Below, piece after piece: positions 16,149-22,621 of a stretch of DNA of 49,452 nt; position 1 is the stretch's first letter; each line of letters starts with the position of its first letter. The DNA comes from Candidatus Saccharimonadota bacterium (lineage in GTDB: Bacteria > Patescibacteriota > Saccharimonadia > Saccharimonadales > UBA4665). The DNA lies in NCBI GenBank assembly GCA_027346135.1, contig DAIESS010000001.1:1-49452 (forward strand), read 5' to 3'. Below the pieces are notes generated by a model. The model saw only the letters and a list, made by a program, of their open reading frames with translations. It searched no databases and was not told where the DNA came from. Made by a program: the position numbers and the translations under genes.

Positions 16149-16864
16149 GCCTCAATCTCCACTGCGGCCTGATGAGCTTGAGCTACTTGCGCACATTTAG
16201 CCACAAATGCGCTATACAATCCGGCCGAGGTGGCATCCGATTCGGCATGCCATTGGACGCCACAGTGACCATGGCCGGCAATCGCTTCGATAACGCCATC
16301 GGGCGCCGTCGCAATTACCCGCATACCTGGAGCAACATCATGAATTGCCTGATGATGTCGTGACGCAACCGTGGCAACACCTCCTTTTTTAAAGCCCAAA
16401 AAATCATCCAAAAAAGTGATAGTATGCTCAACCTGATGTTCTTTACTACCATGATCCTGGGTCGTACCAAGTTCTTCATAGATATCCTGGTATAGCGTGC
16501 CGCCATAATGTACGTTCAATAGCTGCGAACCATAGCAAACTCCGAAGATTGGTATACCCTTTTTGTCGCATTCGTTTATTACCTGGCGCTCCCAGTGAGT
16601 ACGCTCCACTGGCTCAAGCTTTTGGGCAAAAGTTATCTCGCTGCCATATTCGCCCGGGTTGATATCTTCACCCCCACTAATAACCAGCCCATCGCACAAT
16701 CGAACAGCTGTCACCGGGTCAATACTTAAGTCTAAGAATATTGGCTCACCGCCGGCTAATTTTACGGCATCACCGTATTCGCGCCGAATATAACTATAAT
16801 TAACGCCTTTATTAATAAGTTCGCCTTTGTCGTAACACAAGGTTATGCCGATTATTGGTTTCAT
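16145..16864 (-). CDS. Class I glutamine amidotransferase-like hydrolase (peptidase C26, gamma-glutamyl-GABA hydrolase family)
   Basis: A free-standing GATase1 domain of 239 aa. The nucleophile is Cys110 in GVCYGSQLLN, and the His/Glu of the triad are His206 and Glu208 in QWHAES (usually HPE). VISGGEDINPGEYGSE is the family's substrate-side loop. Relatives cleave gamma-glutamyl bonds, as in PuuD. The replacement of HPE by HAE and of GICRG by GVCYG is slightly unusual, but the triad is complete. A perfect 10-bp tandem repeat lies about 35 bp upstream. It ends by overlapping the start of the rnhA frame. Confidence 0.87.
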   Translation of the reverse strand: MKPIIGITLCYDKGELINKGVNYSYIRREYGDAVKLAGGEPIFLDLSIDPVTAVRLCDGLVISGGEDINPGEYGSEITFAQKLEPVERTHWERQVINECDKKGIPIFGVCYGSQLLNVHYGGTLYQDIYEELGTTQDHGSKEHQVEHTITFLDDFLGFKKGGVATVASRHHQAIHDVAPGMRVIATAPDGVIEAIAGHGHCGVQWHAESDATSAGLYSAFVAKCAQVAQAHQAAVEIEA

Positions 16865-16896
16865 ATGCTGCCCGCTTATGTTTATTCTCCAAGTAT

Positions 16897-16916
16897 GGCG
16901 CTTACGGGCGCTTACG
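16897..16916. repeat. Perfect 10-bp tandem repeat (GGCGCTTACG x2)
   Basis: Two contiguous copies lie between the end of the NYN gene and the C26 hydrolase gene, overlapping the likely -35 region of the latter (a CATACTT-like -10 follows on the minus strand). A 10-bp period would suit two protomers of a regulator on one face of DNA. Confidence 0.5.
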
Positions 16917-16921
16917 GCAAG

Positions 16922-17512
16922 TTAACGTTCGTTTTGGTTTGATGGCTTTTTGAAGAAGCGGCGTCGTTTAAGGTCACGATAAGCTAGCTGTTTACGGTAA
17001 TGATCGAGCCTTACAATGTATTCTTCATATTTGTTATACAGCTGAGAATAGTGGCCGCTCGGCGTTAGCAAATGCTTTAAGCGCCCCTTGCCTTCCAGGT
17101 ATTCAACAAGTGAATAAAAATCACCGTCGCCCGAGACAATGATGGCTTGTTGGTAGTTCGGCAACTCCTTCATCACCCATAAAACTAATTCGGCATCGAC
17201 ATTGCCCTTGATTGGTTTCTCGTCCTCTTTCTTTTCGCCCTCGACCACTTCAGGGCGAGGTCGTGTCATGTCGAAAGTCGGCTTTAATACGACCATGTAA
17301 CCGGCATCGTGCATCTGTTCATAAAGACTTTCGTTTTCGGGTATGTAACCGATAAACATAAAAGCCTTGGTGACACCATATTCATCGGCCAAAAATTTAC
17401 GGAACTTGGCCCAGTTCATTTTCCAGCCGAATTTTTGGGTACCGACATTCAGGTTCTGGCTATCGATAAAAGCGTACACCACCGGTTGTTTCGGCTGAGA
17501 TTGTTTCTTCAT
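16922..17512 (-). CDS. NYN-domain (PIN-like) ribonuclease, LabA/DUF88 family
   Basis: A 196-aa protein with the NYN fold, related to PIN nucleases that cut RNA. Acidic active-site residues are visible: Asp17 (AFIDSQN), Asp106 (KGNVDAELV), and Asp129/Asp131 (SGDGDF), the standard arrangement. A charged insert (residues about 85-100) and a basic C-terminus (KRRRFFKKP) may bind RNA. Cytosolic. The RNA target is not known; members of the family act in RNA turnover. No clear Shine-Dalgarno. Confidence 0.85.
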   Translation of the reverse strand: MKKQSQPKQPVVYAFIDSQNLNVGTQKFGWKMNWAKFRKFLADEYGVTKAFMFIGYIPENESLYEQMHDAGYMVVLKPTFDMTRPRPEVVEGEKKEDEKPIKGNVDAELVLWVMKELPNYQQAIIVSGDGDFYSLVEYLEGKGRLKHLLTPSGHYSQLYNKYEEYIVRLDHYRKQLAYRDLKRRRFFKKPSNQNER

Positions 17513-17556
17513 ATAACTAGTTTAACATTTACCGCCACAGCTGTAGGTCATCTGTG

Positions 17557-17982
17557 CTATTTTACTGGTTTATTGTTATTTACGACGACTAGATGGACCG
17601 GTATATTTTTTGCAACTGCTTTTGCAAAACACTTTTGAATATCTGACAGGTTAATCTCCGCGGCATTGGCTTGTCTTAAGTAGATAACATCCCCTCCGTC
17701 ATTAGGTGAAGTATCAATTTGCACCACGCCCGCACCGGTGCCGCCCAAGCATTCAGTCGATGCCGTGCCTAGCTCGATCGAGTTGTTACGCACACCACCA
17801 TCCTGCTCAAAGCTATAACCAGTAAGTTTATCGACATCGCTTGTAATACCATTCCAGACATCTGTTAGAGGCTGCATTTCGCCGTTCAATTTGTAAGCGC
17901 CGAAGACGATGGCCCCCACCATACCTGCGGCCATAATCGATCGCAGAAAACTTGGTCGTTCAATATATTGCGTCTCTTGCAT
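17557..17982 (-). CDS. Small membrane-anchored protein of unknown function
   Basis: 141 residues with one N-terminal membrane segment (about 14-31, SIMAAGMVGAIVFGAYKL) and an outer polar domain containing two Cys (in STECLGGTG and IQKCFAKA) that could form a disulfide. The C-terminus (NIPVHLVVVNNNKP) is beta-like. I recognise no family. An exact 10-bp inverted repeat ends 2 nt before the ATG. It lies divergently from the split plus-strand gene at 18113. Confidence 0.65.
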   Translation of the reverse strand: MQETQYIERPSFLRSIMAAGMVGAIVFGAYKLNGEMQPLTDVWNGITSDVDKLTGYSFEQDGGVRNNSIELGTASTECLGGTGAGVVQIDTSPNDGGDVIYLRQANAAEINLSDIQKCFAKAVAKNIPVHLVVVNNNKPVK

Positions 17983-17984
17983 AA

Positions 17985-18011
17985 GCTAAATGTAGCCCAC
18001 ATACATTTAGC
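17985..18011. repeat. Perfect 10-bp inverted repeat at a start codon
   Basis: GCTAAATGTA, 7-nt loop, TACATTTAGC, ending 2 nt before the ATG at 17982. In the minus-strand mRNA it forms a hairpin just before the start codon; as DNA it would be an operator-like palindrome in the divergent intergenic region. Confidence 0.65.
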
Positions 18012-18100
18012 AAGCTGTAAGAATTCCGGTTTACTTTATCAACTTATCTATTTCAAACCTTAGGAAATTGTTTTCCTTTGTATCGTCCTCAATCATCAGT

Positions 18101-18106
18101 TAATAT
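18101..18106 (+). promoter_or_regulatory. -10 box (TAATAT) for a leaderless plus-strand transcript
   Basis: TAATAT ends 6 nt before the ATG at 18113, the same geometry as for other first genes in this window. No Shine-Dalgarno lies in between. Confidence 0.45.
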
Positions 18107-18112
18107 ACACAT

Positions 18113-18487
18113 ATGTACGAGGTTAAGCGGGTCGAGGCACAAAGTTTGCATTCTGAGATGAAGACGTTTGCCTTCGATAGCAGTCCTGACTTCCGCCACG
18201 GCCTACAATCGGGCTATAGCGTCAAAAAAACTTTCTTTTCTACCCCAATCCTCCGGTCAATAACACCCGACGCGAATGTTGTGCGGGATCGTTCCGAAAT
18301 AACCTTAGGCTTCTCTATGTACGACACGCCGCGCCAACGTCGCAAACGGGCTTTTTCGTACTATATATCGGCTACTGTCTTAAACACACTACATGTGCTA
18401 AGTGACGAAAAACGACAGCTTATATCACCTAAGAAATTATTAAAATATGACAACCTCGAAGAAATCGATGAAGGCGCTCTAACTTAA
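18113..18487 (+). CDS. Unknown protein, N-terminal part of a gene split by TAA
   Basis: 124 residues, soluble, with a Arg-rich stretch (TPRQRRKRAFSYY) and mixed helix/strand character. I recognise no family. The TAA at 18485-18487 is followed in the same frame by three codons and then the next reading frame, so this and 18497-18865 would make a single protein of about 250 residues. One of few plus-strand genes in a minus-strand region. Confidence 0.6.
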   Translation: MYEVKRVEAQSLHSEMKTFAFDSSPDFRHGLQSGYSVKKTFFSTPILRSITPDANVVRDRSEITLGFSMYDTPRQRRKRAFSYYISATVLNTLHVLSDEKRQLISPKKLLKYDNLEEIDEGALT

Positions 18488-18496
18488 GAATATCTC

Positions 18497-18865
18497 GTGC
18501 AATTCGGTACGTCCGATGCGGAGCTGCGCGAAATGGACACCCGGCAAGGTTATCGTCTCCGCTACCAAGGCCGAAAACTCTACGGTAATTATAGCGAGAA
18601 TATCTTGTACAATTTTTCAGGCGAAGAGATCAAAGTCCCGGCCATCGAGTCAGACGACAACTCACACAGTTTGTTCGTACCTGATCATATTGAGTACGAT
18701 CGCCTGCCAGAAGTCGACGAATGCGCTGCCAGTTTTGGTTTCTGGGACATAGTAAAAGACATCCAAGAAGAGTTCGAACAAGGTGTCACCTACCGTTCCG
18801 CGGCCAATCAAATACGCGATATTATCCATGCCCTGCGCTACGGCTATCGTGGACCAATTGGATAA
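18497..18865 (+). CDS. Unknown protein, C-terminal part of the same split gene
   Basis: 122 residues from a GTG (an ATG at 18533 is the first ATG). It is in the same frame as the preceding 124-aa frame and separated from it only by TAA-GAA-TAT-CTC. The sequence is acidic with a long helix near the end (DIVKDIQEEFEQGVTY). No family recognised. No convincing Shine-Dalgarno precedes the GTG, which favours one interrupted gene over two genes. Confidence 0.55.
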   Translation: MQFGTSDAELREMDTRQGYRLRYQGRKLYGNYSENILYNFSGEEIKVPAIESDDNSHSLFVPDHIEYDRLPEVDECAASFGFWDIVKDIQEEFEQGVTYRSAANQIRDIIHALRYGYRGPIG

Positions 18866-18907
18866 CACACAATTCTACCCCCCAACACCAACAAATATAA
18901 ACCATGC

Positions 18908-18913
18908 TAAAAT
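18908..18913 (+). promoter_or_regulatory. Extended -10 promoter (TGC-TAAAAT) for the structured RNA
   Basis: ATGCTAAAAT here is repeated at 20482-20491 before another plus-strand gene. TG-n-TAAAAT is an extended -10 element. Transcription would begin about 6 nt downstream, at the 5' strand of the RNA's closing helix. Confidence 0.55.
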
Positions 18914-18918
18914 TAGAT

Positions 18919-19055
18919 GCTCGGTCGAGAGATCGACTGGGGCGAAAAAGGCACTCCAGTAGCGTTCGACAAACCTGTGTGCCCGAAAGACACAAGCAGC
19001 GTTCACCTCGCCCGCGAGGGAGCTGTGGTTTCAACAGTTAGGTCGAGCCGTTTTT
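18919..19055 (+). ncRNA. Candidate structured non-coding RNA of about 137 nt
   Basis: Between convergent genes, the plus strand can fold into a branched RNA: closing helix GCUCG (18919-18923) with CGAGC (19044-19048); a 5-bp hairpin GUCGA-GAGA-UCGAC with a GNRA loop (18924-18937); a hairpin at 18975-18999 (CUGUGUG against CACA-AG-CAG, with CCGAAAG loop); CUCGCCCGCGAG (19007-19018); and CUGU-loop-ACAG (19023-19037). It has an extended -10 box upstream and ends in a TTTTT run. The GAAA loop followed by AAGCAGC recalls the SRP RNA apical domain, but the rest does not fit clearly. Identity is unknown. Confidence 0.55.
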
Positions 19056-19065
19056 AAGAAAATCT

Positions 19066-20358
19066 TTATATTTCAGCCGGATTCATGCGCTTTTGTTCGG
19101 TCGTATCGCGATCGCGGACTGTTACCGTACCGTCTTCCAGCGTCTGAAAATCGATTACGATACAAGCCGGTGTTCCGATCTCATCTTGGCGGCGATAGCG
19201 TTTACCGATATTGCCGTTGTCGTCCCACATAACATTGCCGTATTTGGTCTTAACATTTCGATAAATTTCTTTGGCCTTGTCGACTAGCTCTGGCTTGTTC
19301 TTGAGCAGCGGCGAAACGGCAAACTTAACCGGTGCGAGGTGCTCGGGGAATTTCATAACGATGCGTTTTTCGCCGTTCACTTCATCCTCAGTGTAGGCCG
19401 TCGTAAGTACTGCCATCAAGGCTCGCTCAACGCCAATGGTTGGTTCAATTACGTGCGGGATAAACCGCTCGTTTGTGCCCTTGACTGTATATTCCATATT
19501 CTTTTTTGAAGCGTCTTGAATATTTCTAAGATCGAAGTCGGTTCGGTATGCCAACCCGGCCAATTCTTCTTTACCAATTGGATAATCAAATTCGAAATCA
19601 ACAGTCCGTTTGCTGTAGTGGGCGCGATCAGCCTCTTCGACTTCCAACTCGTGAATACTTTCAGCCGGCAGGCCCAGCGCTTCGAAATATTTGTGCCACT
19701 GTTGGCGCCAAAGTTCGAAAGCTTCTTCCCATTTTGCTGGCTCCACGAAATACTCGATTTCCATTTGTTCGAGTTCACGGTCGCGGAAAATAAAGTCGCG
19801 CGGTGAAATTTCGTTGCGAAATGCTTTACCCTGCTGCGCAATACCAAACGGCAAGTCCGGATAAAAACTGTCGAGCACGTTTTTGTAGTTGGTGAATATG
19901 CCCTGGGCGGTTTCCGGGCGCAAGTAGCTGACTGAACTCTCGTCATCAACTGGCCCAACATTGGTCTTAAACATCATGTTAAATTGCTTAGGCTCACCGA
20001 AGGTGTCTTTCTGACCGCAGGTCGGGCACTTACTTAGATCAATTTTATCGGCACGGAAACGACCGTGACAGTTACTGCACTCCACTAGTGGATCGGTGAA
20101 CGTATCGACGTGGCCGCTGGCCTGCCAGACTTTCTGATTCATCAGAATGGCCGCATCGACTCCATACATATCGTCGCGTTCGTCGACGAACATCTTCCAC
20201 CACACGTTCATCACATTTCGTTTAAGGGCAACACCGAGCGGACCGTAATCCCACGTACCACTTAAACCACCATAGACATCACTGCCGGGAAAAATAAAGC
20301 CACGGCGCTTACATAGGCTAACAATATCTTCTAGTTTGGGGGTGTTTTGGTCGCTCAT
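19066..20358 (-). CDS. glyS: Glycyl-tRNA synthetase (single-chain, class II)
   Basis: The alpha2 type GlyRS charges tRNA-Gly. Landmarks: SLCKRRGFIFPGSDVYGGLSGTWDYGPLGV near the N-terminus, the zinc-finger-like CSNCHGRF/CPTCGQKD, motif 2 (GKAFRNEISPRDFIFRDREL) and motif 3 (PHVIEPTIGVERALMAV), followed by the anticodon-binding domain ending in DTTEQKRM. I start at ATG 20358 (MSDQNTP, 430 aa): a TATAAT box ends 9 nt upstream, so the longer frame reaching 20394 would start upstream of the promoter. Confidence 0.97.
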   Translation of the reverse strand: MSDQNTPKLEDIVSLCKRRGFIFPGSDVYGGLSGTWDYGPLGVALKRNVMNVWWKMFVDERDDMYGVDAAILMNQKVWQASGHVDTFTDPLVECSNCHGRFRADKIDLSKCPTCGQKDTFGEPKQFNMMFKTNVGPVDDESSVSYLRPETAQGIFTNYKNVLDSFYPDLPFGIAQQGKAFRNEISPRDFIFRDRELEQMEIEYFVEPAKWEEAFELWRQQWHKYFEALGLPAESIHELEVEEADRAHYSKRTVDFEFDYPIGKEELAGLAYRTDFDLRNIQDASKKNMEYTVKGTNERFIPHVIEPTIGVERALMAVLTTAYTEDEVNGEKRIVMKFPEHLAPVKFAVSPLLKNKPELVDKAKEIYRNVKTKYGNVMWDDNGNIGKRYRRQDEIGTPACIVIDFQTLEDGTVTVRDRDTTEQKRMNPAEI

Positions 20359-20367
20359 ATGGGCTGC

Positions 20368-20373
20368 ATTATA
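20368..20373 (-). promoter_or_regulatory. -10 box (TATAAT) for near-leaderless glyS
   Basis: TATAAT on the minus strand ends 9 nt before ATG 20358. A TTGACA lies 12 bp upstream of it, shorter than the usual 17-bp spacer, so its role is uncertain. No T-box leader is present. Confidence 0.55.
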
Positions 20374-20481
20374 CCTGTTTTTACCTGTCAACACTACCCC
20401 TCACCTCTAGCCTTAGCCGTGAAAAGTCGTGAAAACTTTTTGTTCAATTTTGACGTACCCTAAAGCTAATTTTAAGCAACC

Positions 20482-20491
20482 ATGCTAAAAT
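20482..20491 (+). promoter_or_regulatory. Extended -10 promoter (ATGCTAAAAT) of the 59-aa gene
   Basis: The same 10-mer precedes the structured RNA at 18904-18913. Transcription would start about 20498, leaving a leader with a good Shine-Dalgarno (TAGGAGA). Two phased copies of CGTGAAAA (20418-20425 and 20428-20435) lie upstream. Confidence 0.5.
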
Positions 20492-20522
20492 GATTATGTT
20501 AACAAACAAATTAGGAGATTAC

Positions 20523-20702
20523 ATGGCCTCTGGTTTCGAAGTTTTTGTTGCAACCGAAGAAGTAGAAATACCTGATTATGTAGTCGACATGCGCTCATTT
20601 ATGGGTGCTGGTCCTGTCAAAAACGCCACCGAATCGACACCCTTAGATTCTTTCGCTCGCGTCTATAAGGGCGAGGTTTCCTTTGGCGGCGGCATCGATT
20701 AG
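20523..20702 (+). CDS. Small soluble protein of unknown function
   Basis: 59 residues from the ATG at 20523, chosen because TAGGAGA lies 4 nt upstream; an ATG at 20490 would lie inside the -10 region. The protein is acidic in its first half (ATEEVEIPDYVVDM) and ends GEVSFGGGID. No membrane segment, no family recognised. Its own extended -10 promoter, strong ribosome-binding site and intrinsic terminator (20775-20801) make a well-defined single-gene unit. Confidence 0.65.
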   Translation: MASGFEVFVATEEVEIPDYVVDMRSFMGAGPVKNATESTPLDSFARVYKGEVSFGGGID

Positions 20703-20707
20703 AGCCA

Positions 20708-21400
20708 CTAAACATTGATATGTTGCTGCGCCTGTGAGCGCACTAGGCGCATACAAGACATTAATATGCTATCTAAACCCTGCACTTGCTGCAGGGTTTT
20801 TGGCGCCTGCCCCGCAAAAACCAGACGTAAAAATTTGATACTATCTGCCCCAAACTGCCCCGATGGCGCAGCCACGAATGCTCCATCGGCACTGCTGAAT
20901 TGATAGCGCTTATCGGCTAAGAGTGGTTGGCCATTGGCATCTTGGCGCAGGTTTGGCTCGCTACCGCCAAGCCGCAAAATTTGAGCATAGAACCAACACT
21001 CAATCAGTTGTCCCGACAAGGCTCCATTATCCAGAGCAACAAACAACTGCTCAAGCAACGTAAAATAGGCTCCCTCAGTTTCATCCTCGGTAATCTTGTG
21101 CAGAGCTTTTATTAAATCGTAGCCTAATTGAACCCGTTCAATATCGGACACAATATGTCCATAATGCTTGCGAAGCCGAGCAGAAATTAGTGTACCGATC
21201 TCGCCCCGCCCTTTTATAAACGTGATGTCGCTGACACTGAATAACTCGATGCCGCCCGCCAATTTTGACTTAACCCGTCGAACACCCTTTGCCATCAAAC
21301 GCAATTTGCCATAGTCGGGGGTAAGCACAGTAATAATCCGATCGGCCTCGCCGAACTCGGTTCGCGTTAAAACGATTGCCGTCGTTGTTAGCTGGTTCAT
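20708..21400 (-). CDS. recO: DNA repair protein RecO
   Basis: RecO loads RecA on SSB-coated single-stranded DNA with RecR. The N-terminal OB fold is clear (AIVLTRTEFGEADRIITVLTPDYGKLRLMAKGVRRVKSKLAG), followed by the helical domain. Length 230 aa is normal. Where many RecO proteins have a Cys4 zinc site, this one has PNLRQDANGQPLLADKRYQF without cysteines. The terminator of the neighbouring plus-strand gene is embedded in the end of its coding sequence. Upstream are a degenerate receiver and a kinase-like gene. Confidence 0.88.
   Translation of the reverse strand: MNQLTTTAIVLTRTEFGEADRIITVLTPDYGKLRLMAKGVRRVKSKLAGGIELFSVSDITFIKGRGEIGTLISARLRKHYGHIVSDIERVQLGYDLIKALHKITEDETEGAYFTLLEQLFVALDNGALSGQLIECWFYAQILRLGGSEPNLRQDANGQPLLADKRYQFSSADGAFVAAPSGQFGADSIKFLRLVFAGQAPKTLQQVQGLDSILMSCMRLVRSQAQQHINV
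20775..20801 (+). terminator. Intrinsic terminator embedded in the recO coding end
   Basis: AAACCCTGCA, 5-nt loop, TGCAGGGTTT, then TT: a 10-bp perfect stem with five consecutive Ts on the plus strand. It lies about 70 nt after the stop of the 59-aa gene and inside the 3' part of recO. Confidence 0.75.
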
Positions 21401-21412
21401 ATTTATTGGTAT

Positions 21413-21805
21413 TTATTGGTTTAAAGTACTCGGCACAAAATCCTGAACGGTACTCAGTAATTTTTTAAGATTAGTGAGAGGTTTATACAGGTACTGGGAC
21501 ACGCCTAGTTGGTTGCGTAACAATTTCCAGCTGCCCGAAAATTCACCGGCCGGTACGTTCGTCGCCACAATAACCGGGACATTCTGCCAGTCTGGGTATG
21601 AGCGAAATTCATATAAAAATTCGATGCCGCTATGCCCCACTAACTGTAATTCCAGAATCACAACATCGGGGCAAATATCGTCGGCGCAAAAAATCGCTCC
21701 TTGGGCGGTAGCACAAATCTGCACAGCATGACCGGCATGCGTTAGGGCCTCGAAGTAAGTATGGGCCAAGATACGATCGGGTTCGATTAATAAAATTTTT
21801 GCCAT
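21413..21805 (-). CDS. Receiver-like domain protein with Glu at the phosphorylation site
   Basis: 130 aa with the CheY fold: AKILLIEPDRILAHTYFEAL at the start, a central DVVILELQLVGHSGIEF, and YLYKPL near the end with the conserved Lys108. The acceptor Asp of normal receivers (LD-x-x-MP) is Glu52 here, and the first acidic pair is reduced. It would be locked in one state rather than phosphorylated by a kinase. It is followed by recO 12 bp later and preceded by a kinase-like protein that has also lost its phosphosite. Confidence 0.8.
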   Translation of the reverse strand: MAKILLIEPDRILAHTYFEALTHAGHAVQICATAQGAIFCADDICPDVVILELQLVGHSGIEFLYEFRSYPDWQNVPVIVATNVPAGEFSGSWKLLRNQLGVSQYLYKPLTNLKKLLSTVQDFVPSTLNQ

Positions 21806-21810
21806 GAGTT

Positions 21811-22542
21811 TTATACGAGCTGCATCTGTGGGTTTGGCTGCAACACAGCTCCTAAGCCACGTAATTTGTGATGTCGCGATACGGTTAGTTCGGTCTGCAT
21901 GGCGCGTAATAAAGCGTCTGCTACAAACACGCCTGCACCGCTACCGGCCGATAGATTGGTGAGAGGTTGCCGAGCGCGACCATACAATTCACGGCCGCTG
22001 CGCAAAGCTTCGGTGCTTAGTTCTTCGGCTTCACAGTACAAGCCAGCTACAACGCCATAACGGCAGCGATGAGCGGCCAGTTGCAAGCGAAGCTGCGGAC
22101 GTTCTATAGCTGGAAGAGCCTCAATCAGCGCATAGCCTAGACTAACTAAGGCCGATAGTAAGCCCTCACGATGCGCCATTACCGGGCCATATTTACCATC
22201 CAAATGCATGTCCAACTTAACGTCATAGGCTCGGGCTAATGGCTGCAATTTACTGCCAACATCGTACAAAACTGAAGAGATCGAGACAGGTTCGGTTTCG
22301 AATAATTGATCCGTATCGGTCGCTAGTCGTACACCCAAAACATAACTGTCTAGCAGATGTAATGCCATGTCAGCCGTGGTTTGAATTCGATCAAGATTGG
22401 CAGGGTTAGCCGACAAAGCAGCTAGCTCGGCCTGACGGGCTATCTGCAAAAGTGGCAATTTGATTTGCTCGGCAACCGAAAGCAAGAGATGTTGCGACAA
22501 AACCTGTTGGTTCGCTTCCGTACTGACGGCCGTCTGTGCCAC
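21811..22542 (-). CDS. Degenerate sensor histidine kinase-like protein
   Basis: 243 aa without membrane segments. The dimerisation box reads VAEQIKLPLLQIARQ at 23-37, matching VAHEIRNPL with the phospho-His replaced by Glu25. The ATPase half keeps a G2-like loop (LSAGSGAGVFVADALL) but shows no proper N box (EGLLSALVSLGYALIEA). It starts with GTG at 22542 after a GGAAGGGG ribosome-binding site and sits 5 bp before the receiver-like gene. Probably a non-catalytic scaffold or regulator paired with that receiver; the family call is inferred from partial motifs. Confidence 0.65.
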   Translation of the reverse strand: MAQTAVSTEANQQVLSQHLLLSVAEQIKLPLLQIARQAELAALSANPANLDRIQTTADMALHLLDSYVLGVRLATDTDQLFETEPVSISSVLYDVGSKLQPLARAYDVKLDMHLDGKYGPVMAHREGLLSALVSLGYALIEALPAIERPQLRLQLAAHRCRYGVVAGLYCEAEELSTEALRSGRELYGRARQPLTNLSAGSGAGVFVADALLRAMQTELTVSRHHKLRGLGAVLQPNPQMQLV

Positions 22543-22621
22543 GAGCGTGCTACCCCTTCCACTAAAACTAACCCAAGTATAGCAAGGTGGTAAAAAATTT
22601 AATACAGTTTTGTGCTATTTT

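Noticed and set aside
15711-18865. Reassignment of TAA as a sense codon
   Set aside because: TAA ends well-defined genes here (ftsQ, mraZ, pyrG) and prfB encodes a normal RF2, so the two internal TAAs are local events.
18975-18999. Firm identification of the RNA as SRP RNA
   Set aside because: GAAA loop and AAGCAGC fit, but the 5' partner of the symmetric loop and the long rod are not convincing; left as a hypothesis.
18822-19034. 70-codon minus-strand frame across the structured RNA
   Set aside because: It is antisense to a region that folds as an RNA with its own promoter; Cys/Arg-rich composition is not protein-like.
20358-20394. Upstream start at 20394 for glyS
   Set aside because: It would include the TATAAT promoter box in the coding sequence; the ATG at 20358 fits the leaderless pattern.
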